64,000 nt of DNA from Bradyrhizobium cytisi. GTDB taxonomy: Bacteria; Pseudomonadota; Alphaproteobacteria; Rhizobiales; Xanthobacteraceae. Shown one piece after another: positions 7,414 through 14,306 of the stretch. Where the stretch lies: contig NZ_VSSR01000011.1 of assembly GCF_008123515.1 (NCBI RefSeq), positions 62,001 to 126,000 of the forward strand, written 5' to 3'. The notes below the pieces were generated by a model. That model saw nothing but the letters and a program-made list of their open reading frames with translations, had not been told where the DNA came from and made no database searches. Each line of letters opens with the position of its first letter. The first letter of the stretch is position 1. Both the position numbers and the translations under genes were made by a program.

Positions 7414-9249
7414 ATGGGCGTCATCAAGGATCGACACGGGACCTACTACGCCCGCAAGACGGTGCCAGCGAAGCCGGAGAGGCTGCGGGCAGCAGTCGCG
7501 CTGGAGCTGAACAACGGCAAGGCCGTGCAGTCGCACCTGAAGAAGTCGCTCGGCACCAAGGATGTTCGAGAGGCCAACATCAGAGCCAAGCCTGTCCTGA
7601 TGGAATTTGACCGCATCATCGCCCGGGCGACGGCACGCCTTGCAGACAACGCCGCGCCCTTGGTGAAGCGGAAGAGCCTCAGCGACATCGAAATCAAGCG
7701 CATGGCGGAATACCTCTACGCCGACACCATGGCCAGAGACGAACGCTATCGGGCCACCGGGCGGGAGGAGCTGAAGAGGCAATACGCGGAGGCCGTGCGC
7801 CTTCATGGACCACTGGACCCGCCGCACATCCCGCACGAAGAGTGGCCGCCGTACGGTATTCACCTCCAAGTCTATGCGGCCAACAAGGATATGGCGCTCG
7901 AAACCTTGCGACTGCTTAGGCAGTGCGCAGCGGTGGGGGACATTTCTGCCGTGCAGGACCATGTGCTGGAAGTCATGTGGGCCTTCAACATTGATGTTGA
8001 CGTGGAAAGCGCGGCCTACATCAAGCTCGGCAACGCGTGCCTGCATTCGTACATCAGGGCACTTGAGGACATCGGCAAGCGCGACCAAGGACTGACAGTC
8101 GAGACGCCAACGTTGGCACTGCCGAATGCGCAAGTGCCGGCTGAAGGCGGAACGCTCCAAGACGCGCTGGAAGGATGGAAGAGGCACCGCGCGAGGCCCA
8201 AGCGGACCGTGGATGAGTTCGGGCGCAGTGTGCAGATGTTTGTGGAGCTTCACGGCAACCTGGCCGTGGTGGCGATTAAGAAGAAACACGCGCTGGAGTA
8301 CCGCAAGGCCCTTCAGGACGTCCCGCGGCATCGCACAGGGGCCTTGTTGAAGGCATCGCTTCCCGTGCAAGCCGAATGGGGACGGGAGCACCCTGAAGCG
8401 CTTAAGATCACAGCGGCCACGATCAACAAACAGCTTGGCGCGGTGCAGTCGATCTGCATATGGGCGGACGACAACGGGCTTGTGCGTGATGACGCACACT
8501 GGACAGACCCCTTCAGCAAGCTGCGATTGCCCGAGGAGCGATCAGAGCGAACATCGTTTGATGTGGCTGAACTACAGCTTCTGTTCAACGCGCCTATCTT
8601 CACCGAACACCGATTTCCCTTGGGATCACACGGGGCCGCTGGGTTCTGGCTGCCTGTGCTTGCGCTGTTTACGGGGGCGAGACAGACGGAGCTTGGAAGC
8701 CTTCATGCAGCCAACGTGCAGAAGGACGCTGAGACCGATCTGGATTTGCTGTACTTCGTCACCGAGCGCGCGCGGGGCAAGAGGGTCAAGACGGATGCTT
8801 CGGAGCGAGTGGTCACGGTGCATCCCGAAGCAATCCGCTTAGGCTTCCTGAGCTACGTCGAGGCTAGAAGGCAATCGGACGGGCCGGAGGCTTGGCTATT
8901 CCCGTCTGTGGCGCCGGACCGTGGGCGCGCTGGGGTGCCGGCATGGTCGCAGTGGTTCGGGCGCTATCTTCGTGCAATGGGCGTCACCGATAAGGCGAAG
9001 GTGTTCCACAGCTTCAGGCACACCGTGAAAGATGCTCTGCGCAGGGGCAGGGCGGACCATGAGGCTCGTGAGGCGCTAATCGGACACGCGCAGTCATCCT
9101 CAACGAGCTGGGGCTACGGCGCTAACGCCATGTTGGCGCGCTTCACTGCGGCAGGCCTCGCAGACGCAATCAACCGCATCGCCTATCACGGCCTTGATCT
9201 GTCGCGGGTCAAGCCGCTGAGCGTACCACCGCATACACGCGACACCTAA
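7414..9249 (+). CDS. tyrosine site-specific integrase with DUF6538-like N-terminus
   Basis: Catalyses integration and excision of the element at the tRNA. From ATG 7414 it encodes 611 aa; an in-frame GTG at 7375 would add 13 residues. The N-terminus RHGTYYARKTVPAKPERLR fits the DUF6538 arm domain that precedes many alphaproteobacterial integrases. A core-binding region spans the middle (GTLQDALEGWKRHRARPK). The catalytic domain shows the first Arg in FTGARQTELGSL, the HSFRHTVKD box (H-x-x-R) and the LIGHAQ motif followed by a Tyr in WGYG. The catalytic set appears complete, so activity is plausible. It lies 99 bases from the tRNA and points away from it. Confidence 0.93.
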   Translation: MGVIKDRHGTYYARKTVPAKPERLRAAVALELNNGKAVQSHLKKSLGTKDVREANIRAKPVLMEFDRIIARATARLADNAAPLVKRKSLSDIEIKRMAEYLYADTMARDERYRATGREELKRQYAEAVRLHGPLDPPHIPHEEWPPYGIHLQVYAANKDMALETLRLLRQCAAVGDISAVQDHVLEVMWAFNIDVDVESAAYIKLGNACLHSYIRALEDIGKRDQGLTVETPTLALPNAQVPAEGGTLQDALEGWKRHRARPKRTVDEFGRSVQMFVELHGNLAVVAIKKKHALEYRKALQDVPRHRTGALLKASLPVQAEWGREHPEALKITAATINKQLGAVQSICIWADDNGLVRDDAHWTDPFSKLRLPEERSERTSFDVAELQLLFNAPIFTEHRFPLGSHGAAGFWLPVLALFTGARQTELGSLHAANVQKDAETDLDLLYFVTERARGKRVKTDASERVVTVHPEAIRLGFLSYVEARRQSDGPEAWLFPSVAPDRGRAGVPAWSQWFGRYLRAMGVTDKAKVFHSFRHTVKDALRRGRADHEAREALIGHAQSSSTSWGYGANAMLARFTAAGLADAINRIAYHGLDLSRVKPLSVPPHTRDT

Positions 9250-9314
9250 CGAGCCTTGACTACCGGCATGGCATTGGGGCAACGCCGGACATCACAACGG
9301 AAAACATCACCATC

Positions 9315-9542
9315 ATGATCAAGTCTCTCGTCACCGCTGTGCTCGCTTCCATCTTGGACATCGCATGGCCTATGTGCCGTTCGCGAGAAAACGCGGTGAT
9401 CGCACAGTCCGACACCGCAGCCCGCCTTTGGGTGGCCATGGGCCGCACCGGAAAGACGATGGAAGCCCTGGTTGACCATGTGGCTGCGCGGTGCGGGATC
9501 GACATCGCCCAACACATGATTGATCGCGAATACGGCCGTTGA
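9315..9542 (+). CDS. hypothetical small protein in the element
   Basis: A 75-aa frame between the integrase and the polymerase-like gene, all on the same strand. The N-terminus (MIKSLVTAVLASILDIAWPM) is hydrophobic, followed by a charged helical region with ALVDHVAARCGIDIAQHMIDREYGR. I do not recognise a family. The ribosome-binding site is weak, so this is a moderate-confidence call based on co-directionality, spacing (33 bases before the next gene) and plausible amino-acid composition. Confidence 0.45.
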   Translation: MIKSLVTAVLASILDIAWPMCRSRENAVIAQSDTAARLWVAMGRTGKTMEALVDHVAARCGIDIAQHMIDREYGR

Positions 9543-9575
9543 GCCCTCCACTACGCCTGCCAGAGTGAGCGCACG

Positions 9576-10994
9576 ATGATTGATTTTGATGACGATGAAG
9601 GTGACTTCGTTGAGCACGCCCCGTGGGAACCAAAGACACCACGGGCGGAGCGTGGACCGCTTCGCGACGCACCGCTGGCGACACTGACTGCGACACCGGC
9701 CACTGAGCAGGCTCGTGCGCTCGTGGCTGAGTTAGTCAAGCGCTACCCCCGGCCGCAGGCCGCGCAGGGCCGTATCTATGCACGTGACAAGACCTTGGAT
9801 TCCTATCAGACCGCAGCTGCTGCATTCCTCGCCGACCTACTTGATGCGATCCGGCGCGGCCGCAGCGAAGGCTGGCTGAGAAGTTCGCAGCGGAAGACTG
9901 ATTATTCCGGCCAGATTGTCACTTGGCGTATGTTCGACGGTGTTCGGACATCGTGGCAGCAGGCGGGGTTGCTGGACCACAAGCCCGGTTATGACGGCAG
10001 TCGGGCGATGGGCAACCCTGGGCCGCCCCGAGGCATGCTCACGCGTTACCGAGCCACACCAGCCCTTCAGGGGCTTTGTGCCGAGCACGGAGTGACACCG
10101 CAGAACGTCCGGGAGCATTTCAAGTTCGTGCCCGTGATGCCCGCCGAATTGGTCCAACTCACGAAGCCGCACCATAAGACACCTGAGATACCCACGGTCC
10201 ACCGGCTCCGTGCAGATGTTGCTGCGCTGAACGCTTTCATGCAACAGCACACGCTCACGCATCCAACAGACGAGATCATCCATCTTGGCTGGGTTCGCAA
10301 GTTCCACAAGGCTGAGAACCTTGCACGTTACCGCTGGGACAAGGGTGGCCGCCTGTACTCGTACCCGCAAGATGCGGGATGCTATCAGCAGATTCAGGAA
10401 GACAAACGGGTCCAGATGCGGATCGACGGCGAAGCGGTGGCGGAGGTCGATATCTCATCGTCGTACCTCACCATCTTCTACGCTTGGATCGGTCAGCCGC
10501 TCGACACCGAGGCGGACGCCTACGGGGATATCCTTGGCCCTACCAAGCTGGACCGGGTGGTGACGAAGTTCTTCATCAACTACCACTTCGGGAACGGTGA
10601 CTTCCTTGCAGCGTGGCGCTCGGGTGTTGTTGCGGATGTCAGGAAGATTTTGAAGAAGAAGGCCATTGCACCTGAAGAGTTCAACCCGAAGCGCTACAAT
10701 CTTCGCGAGGTGAAGAGGCGTGTTCTTGAACACCATCCGCTGCTTGAGCGCTGGGGTCACCCCATCGGTGGCCGTGCTCGGGATTGGAGCGACCTGATGT
10801 TTGCGGAGAGCGAGGTCGTGATCGGTAGTATGAAAGAACTGATGGCGCAGGGCGTGCCAAGTCTGCCAGTTCATGACAGCCTGATCGTACCAGCTTCACA
10901 TCAGGCTTTGGCTGTGAAGACGATCACCCATCAATTCCAGACCCGTCTCGGGGTCAGTCCCAGCTTAGATGTCACCCACCTATGGGACTTCTAA
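9576..10994 (+). CDS. putative family-A-like palm-domain polymerase
   Basis: A 472-aa protein not recognisable as a named family member, but its C-terminal half carries three motifs in the order of family-A polymerases. Motif A-like: EVDISSSYLTIFYAW with Asp292 (compare DYSQIELR of Pol I). Motif B-like: DRVVTKFFINYHFGNG with Arg327, Lys331 and Gly339 (compare R-x3-K-x3-F-x3-YG). Motif C-like: LPVHDSLIVPA with His433-Asp434 (compare QVHDELVFEV). No exonuclease domain is visible. The N-terminal 200 residues are unassigned. I recall uncharacterised island and phage proteins with a similar LPVHDSFIV ending. The motif comparison is read from the sequence; enzymatic activity and template/primer preference are inference. 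Confidence 0.6.
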   Translation: MIDFDDDEGDFVEHAPWEPKTPRAERGPLRDAPLATLTATPATEQARALVAELVKRYPRPQAAQGRIYARDKTLDSYQTAAAAFLADLLDAIRRGRSEGWLRSSQRKTDYSGQIVTWRMFDGVRTSWQQAGLLDHKPGYDGSRAMGNPGPPRGMLTRYRATPALQGLCAEHGVTPQNVREHFKFVPVMPAELVQLTKPHHKTPEIPTVHRLRADVAALNAFMQQHTLTHPTDEIIHLGWVRKFHKAENLARYRWDKGGRLYSYPQDAGCYQQIQEDKRVQMRIDGEAVAEVDISSSYLTIFYAWIGQPLDTEADAYGDILGPTKLDRVVTKFFINYHFGNGDFLAAWRSGVVADVRKILKKKAIAPEEFNPKRYNLREVKRRVLEHHPLLERWGHPIGGRARDWSDLMFAESEVVIGSMKELMAQGVPSLPVHDSLIVPASHQALAVKTITHQFQTRLGVSPSLDVTHLWDF

Positions 10995-10997
10995 CGG

Positions 10998-11130
10998 GAG
11001 GAGGATATGGAGGATACCTAAGTATATGAAATATATAATATAATAGGTATTATTACATAGGGGTATGGTCATGGTTATTCACCCCATGTACCTCGGAGGG
11101 TATCCCTACCATAACGTGGAACGAATGTTT
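10998..11130. other. AT-rich tract with small palindromes after the polymerase-like gene
   Basis: About 55 bases at 11011-11065 are almost free of G and C runs, in sharp contrast with the surroundings, and include the short palindrome TAATAGGTATTATTA at 11041-11055. They are preceded by a repeated GGAGGATA and followed by a CATGG/CCATG hairpin (11070-11088). Such composition is expected at DNA-unwinding elements. The remainder to 11360 shows no convincing gene. Confidence 0.5.
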
Positions 11131-11360
11131 GGACCCAACCCGATAAGTTTATGACTAGGTGGGGCGTATCAGTCGGAGATGAGCGGCCGGGGTGCATTGC
11201 GTCTCTCTGGCACAGCCACATAGGTCACAGGGATTCCTACGGTGGCGTTGGATTCGCTTCAGCGCTTGGAGGCCATCAGACAGCATGGATACGAATAGCC
11301 CCTGGGTGGACTCCTTATGGAATCCTCGGGGCGTGTCGGCTGCGTTGAGGCGGTGCACCG

Positions 11361-11450
11361 GCAGGCGGCGCTTGAACCCAAGTAGACTTGAAGTGCCGTG
11401 TGGCCATCGCGCCAAGATAGGGTCCAGTCCGGCCGGAAGGACCCATTCGA
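11361..11450. repeat. diverged direct repeat, copy A
   Basis: This segment resembles 12061..12156 in the same orientation. Shared blocks include GGCGGCGC, AACCCAAG, TTGAAGT, ATAGGGTCC and GGACCC. Minus-strand translations of both copies share the pattern GPY..(A)...FK(S/A).WV, suggesting descent from a common, probably non-functional, sequence. No intact gene is apparent from 10995 to 11590. Confidence 0.6.
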
Positions 11451-11560
11451 TCCTCGCGTGTACCAAGGGACCGAGGAACACCACCTGACCTGCCGGCCGC
11501 CTGCGAGCGCCATAGGTCCGCTGCGAGACCAAGGAGGCCAAGAGCGCTCTGCGCAACAAG

Positions 11561-11579
11561 GTCAGCTATGGGCCACAAG
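11561..11579. repeat. 19-bp direct repeat left of the 11591 gene
   Basis: GTCAGCTATGGGCCACAAG matches 11947..11965 at 18 of 19 positions in the same orientation. The two copies bracket one small gene (11591..11893), 386 bases apart. Confidence 0.8.
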
Positions 11580-11590
11580 CGGAAAGTAGA

Positions 11591-11893
11591 TCAGCCTTCA
11601 GGTTTTGGCCGCCCAACCAATTTAATGCCACCGCTTTCCTCGGCCGACGCAAGTCCTCTTAAACTGTTGAACTTCTCGCGGAACTGGTTTCCTGCTTCTG
11701 TCCACCTTCCGAAGCGAGTGTTGACGTTCTCCATCAAACCAACACTCGCGAGCGCTTTTATTGCATGTTCGCCAGCGGACATTGCGCGGCTGTCCACCTG
11801 ATCGCCGTACTCGTCCAAGTACTGATCGACCATCTTGACCAGCGCAATTAGCAGCTTCTGTTCGCGGTCCGTTAAAGCTTCAGATTTGTTCAT
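11591..11893 (-). CDS. hypothetical 100-aa protein
   Basis: From ATG 11893 the product is MNKSEALTDREQKLLIALVKMVDQYLDEYGDQ-like at its start, predicted helical and charged, ending GIKLVGRPKPEG. A GTG at 11911 would add six residues. The sequence looks like a genuine soluble protein (balanced charge, heptad-like leucines at LLIALVKMVDQYL) but I do not recognise the family. It lies alone on the minus strand between two 19-bp direct repeats, within the tRNA-borne element. Confidence 0.65.
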   Translation of the reverse strand: MNKSEALTDREQKLLIALVKMVDQYLDEYGDQVDSRAMSAGEHAIKALASVGLMENVNTRFGRWTEAGNQFREKFNSLRGLASAEESGGIKLVGRPKPEG

Positions 11894-11946
11894 CGCCCAT
11901 TGGCCTCGCACATTCTTGGGTGATCACTTTACTCGTCCCCAAGGAC

Positions 11947-11965
11947 GTCAGCTATGGGTCACAAG
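11947..11965. repeat. 19-bp direct repeat right of the 11591 gene
   Basis: GTCAGCTATGGGTCACAAG, 18/19 identical to 11561..11579. With that copy it frames the hypothetical gene 11591..11893. Confidence 0.8.
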
Positions 11966-12060
11966 GAGCCTTGGCCCGCTTGGCGTTGATGTCGGCTACG
12001 GGAAGGCGAAGCAGACGTAGCGGAGATGTTGAGCGCGCACGCTGCTGCAGTTAGCTCGGC

Positions 12061-12156
12061 GGCGGCGCAGGCTTTAACCCAAGAAGCTTTGAAGTCGGGC
12101 GCTGGGATCGCCCTAAAATAGGGTCCGGTGTTCAAAAGGGGACCCGTTGAAATTCG
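12061..12156. repeat. diverged direct repeat, copy B
   Basis: Counterpart of 11361..11450, about 700 bases away, in the same orientation. It includes the block ATAGGGTCCGGTGTTC and a GGGTCC/GGACCC pair that can form a small hairpin. The gap 11894..12197 contains no supported gene apart from this copy and the 19-bp repeat. Confidence 0.6.
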
Positions 12157-12197
12157 AACACGGAAGCGAAGGCTAACCATCGCGTCCGCTTGCTTAC

Positions 12198-12317
12198 TCA
12201 GGCCCTCGCGATCAACAGATACGCCAACGCGCCGCACACCGCAGCGGCCCTCGGGGCTTCGCAAGCCACGGCGACCACGGCCACCGCGCCAGCGAGCGAG
12301 CCGATGATCATCAGCAT
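12198..12317 (-). CDS. 39-aa putative membrane peptide coupled to the resolvase
   Basis: A short frame starting three bases after the resolvase stop codon, with a strong Shine-Dalgarno (GGAGGG, inside the last resolvase codons). The product starts MLMIIGSLAGAVAVVAVAC, then EAPRAA, then VCGALAYLLIARA: two hydrophobic stretches separated by a short charged turn, as in a helical hairpin. Its placement and ribosome-binding site suggest translational coupling. I know of no family assignment. Confidence 0.55.
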   Translation of the reverse strand: MLMIIGSLAGAVAVVAVACEAPRAAAVCGALAYLLIARA

Positions 12318-12320
12318 CCC

Positions 12321-12872
12321 TCAGCCCTCCTGCGCTTCCAGGGCGCGATAGACCGAGGCGCGGCCAATCCCGAGAGCCTTTGCAATGGCGGATGGGCCCT
12401 GACCTTCAGCGTGCAGCGCCTTCACCTTGGTGACATCCACCGAGGGCTTGCGGCCTTTGTAGACACCACGGGCCTTGGCGTCCGCAATGCCTTCCATTTG
12501 GCGTTCACGGCGGAGGTTGGTCTCGAACTCAGCGAACACACCGAGCATATCGAGGAAGCATTTCCCAGCGGCTGTGCTGGTGTCGATAGGTTGCTCGGTG
12601 GCACGCAGGGAAGCGCCACGGGCCTTCACGGTGCGCACGATGTCCTGAAGGTCTCCAATGCTGCGGGCGAGGCGGTCGATGCGGGTGACCATGAGAACGT
12701 CGCCAGTGCGGAGGAAGTCGAGCACGGTGTGCAGCGCCTCTCGGCCATTCGTGGTGGTGCCGGAGCGCTTCTCAGAGCGGATCAGGTCGCACCCAGCGGC
12801 GCGTAAGGTTGCCTCTTGCACATCAAGGTTCTGATCGGTGGTGCTGACGCGGGCGTAGCCTATCGTGGTCAC
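12321..12872 (-). CDS. serine recombinase (resolvase/invertase family)
   Basis: A 183-aa small serine recombinase. The catalytic Ser10 lies in IGYARVS, with Arg8 before it. Other hallmarks are TDQNLDVQ, the RIDRLARS motif (about residues 67-74), the long E-helix region FAEFETNLRRERQMEGI, and a C-terminal helix-turn-helix (GQGPSAIAKALGIGRASVYRAL). Length and motifs match Tn3-type resolvases and invertases. Such enzymes resolve cointegrates or dimers, or invert DNA. A cluster of GTCTC-type half sites lies just upstream. It is encoded divergently from the core-binding protein gene at 13096. Confidence 0.95.
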   Translation of the reverse strand: MTTIGYARVSTTDQNLDVQEATLRAAGCDLIRSEKRSGTTTNGREALHTVLDFLRTGDVLMVTRIDRLARSIGDLQDIVRTVKARGASLRATEQPIDTSTAAGKCFLDMLGVFAEFETNLRRERQMEGIADAKARGVYKGRKPSVDVTKVKALHAEGQGPSAIAKALGIGRASVYRALEAQEG

Positions 12873-12885
12873 GAGGAATGCTCCG

Positions 12886-12968
12886 ATGTCTCGTTAGGGT
12901 TTAGACCCTTGGAGCATGATGTCTCATAAAACGAAAGTCAACCCTATTGAGACGTAATTTCTGTCTCA
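12886..12968. promoter_or_regulatory. candidate res/crossover site of the resolvase
   Basis: Four copies of a GTCTCA/G hexamer lie in the 83 bases upstream of the resolvase start: direct copies at 12888-12893 and 12921-12926, an inverted one (TGAGAC) at 12948-12953 and a direct one at 12963-12968. The last two form an inverted repeat with a 9-base spacer. Such clusters are typical of multi-subsite resolvase targets, and this one lies at the usual position next to the gene. Confidence 0.55.
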
Positions 12969-13095
12969 GCGCGAACCCAATCGACACGGTCAAACATCTG
13001 TGAATACCATCTAAGACGGTAGATTGTCTGCATGGACGGGTTGACGTTAAGGACGATTCGGCTGTATCAGCGTTCCATTCACTTGGACGAGATCA

Positions 13096-13659
13096 ATGTC
13101 AGCCCCGAATACAAGCCAGAGCGACCTCATCGCCTTTCTCGATTACCTCGCGGACAAGGGCCTGATGAACGCGACAACGGCCTCCTCGCGGAAGGGCGCG
13201 GTCAAGACGTTGTTCAGCGTTCTCGACCCGACAGAGACGGCCGATGTCACCACTCTGAAGATCGATGAGGTGGCGATGCGCTTCGCCAACAAACGCGGGG
13301 CGGACTTCAAGCCCGACAGCGTGAAGGTTTACAAGTCGCGCGTCATCGGCGCCATCGAGGACTTCAAGAAGTACCGAGCCGACCCTCTGAACTTCAAGGT
13401 CAGCCTCACTCCGAAAGCGACGTCTGGCAAAGGTGACAAGGCATCCCCAGCGAAGGAGCCCGCGCAAGATACGTCCAATCCGCAGGCGCATCAGCCGATA
13501 GAACCCTTCGTAAGCCCGTCCGAAATCGTGTTTCCGATCCCGATCAGGCCCAACACCATCGTGCGGATCGTAGGGCTACCGAGCGACCTCACGCCACAGG
13601 AGGCCTCGCGTATCGCGAACGTCATTCAGGCGCTCGCCAGCGTGCAGGACCCGTTCTGA
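13096..13659 (+). CDS. integrase-like core-binding protein without catalytic domain
   Basis: A 187-aa protein with GGACGAG ahead of its ATG. Residues 1-100 (SDLIAFLDYLADKGLMNATTA... VAMRFANKRG...SVKVYKSRVIGAIEDFKKY) look like the SAM-like core-binding domain of tyrosine recombinases. The tyrosine, RHxxR and GH motifs are absent. A Lys/Pro-rich linker (about 105-138) leads to a C-terminal segment FPIPIRPNTIVRIVGLPSDLTPQEASRIANVIQALA. I recall this LP.DLT..EA pattern at the ends of many uncharacterised proteins. A role in regulating recombination or copy number is possible but inferred. Confidence 0.65.
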   Translation: MSAPNTSQSDLIAFLDYLADKGLMNATTASSRKGAVKTLFSVLDPTETADVTTLKIDEVAMRFANKRGADFKPDSVKVYKSRVIGAIEDFKKYRADPLNFKVSLTPKATSGKGDKASPAKEPAQDTSNPQAHQPIEPFVSPSEIVFPIPIRPNTIVRIVGLPSDLTPQEASRIANVIQALASVQDPF

Positions 13660-13968
13660 GATGTGGAGGGCATACCGATAACTGAGATTGGTCAGCGGCT
13701 CCGGCTGCAGACCATAGGCTCCGGTAAGCGGCCTCACCGCGAACCGAGACCCGTACAGCGGACACAGCCACTTCGCAGGACCTTGCCAGAGGGCGCGCGG
13801 TGGAGAGGTTTCCGGGTCTTCGAGCCGCTTCTAATCGACTAGCCGCCTCAAGGGAAGCGCAGACTGCTTCCGACCTAGTTGAGGTGGTCACATAATGTGG
13901 TACTAACCAATGTGCAGTAGTGCTGATTTGTGTTGATTTTTCAACGCGAAGGCTGGGTATCCGTCGCC

Positions 13969-13985
13969 TCGTTCCGGGCGCGCCA
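13969..13985 (+). repeat. attR: 17-bp direct repeat of tRNA-Arg 3' end
   Basis: Identical to 7298..7314. It marks the right end of the element. The bases following it (to about 14007) match the DNA downstream of the second tRNA-Arg at 39829..39861 at 30 of 33 positions. Confidence 0.92.
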
Positions 13986-14306
13986 TTTCGGTACAAAACT
14001 GTGAACGGCCCCTGCCGCTACCCTCGGCCAGCGATCGCCTATATGAAGGCCGCTTTGTCGCCGATGATACGTATCGCGTCATCGGCTACTTCAATCCGGT
14101 CCACAATCACCTGAGTAGCCGCAGCGCGTACGCGACATTACCGGCCTTCATCCCTGTGTACAGAATCCAGGCGACGATCTAGCAAGAAAGAAGTCGTCTA
14201 GCATCGTGCTTGGGTTGAACCGGGTCTATCCGACAATTCCCCCGCTGCGGGATCAGCGGCAAGCTATTTGCTTATTGATCGCTGGAACGCTTCCTTTGGG
14301 GATCGG
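13986..14306. other. chromosomal flank with no supported gene
   Basis: A forward frame ending at TAG 14182 encodes a stretch including FVADDTYRVIGYFNPVHNHL but has no start and no recognisable family; it may be a gene remnant left beside the integration site. The rest is probably the leader of the AraC-type gene at 14307. Confidence 0.35.

Larger units (their letters stand above)
7238..13985 (+). mobile_element. tRNA-Arg-integrated element (about 6.7 kb)
   Basis: The element starts inside tRNA-Arg(ACG) and ends at a second copy of the tRNA 3' end. An integrase gene reads away from the tRNA immediately inside the left end. The cargo is small: a hypothetical 75-aa protein, a polymerase-like protein, an AT-rich tract, two hypothetical small genes, a serine resolvase and an integrase-like core-binding protein. 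No conjugation, capsid, or antibiotic/symbiosis genes are visible, so it is neither a conventional ICE nor a recognisable prophage. It may be a satellite or a replicating integrative element, or a decayed remnant of a larger island. Confidence 0.85.

Noticed and set aside
11155..11578. Long minus-strand frames of 130 and 88 codons
   Set aside because: They have no family similarity, overlap each other in different frames, and lie in a diverged repeat; not supported as genes.
13986..14182. Open frame ending IPVYRIQATI before TAG 14182
   Set aside because: There is no start codon and no family; a similarity to transposase C-termini is too weak to claim.
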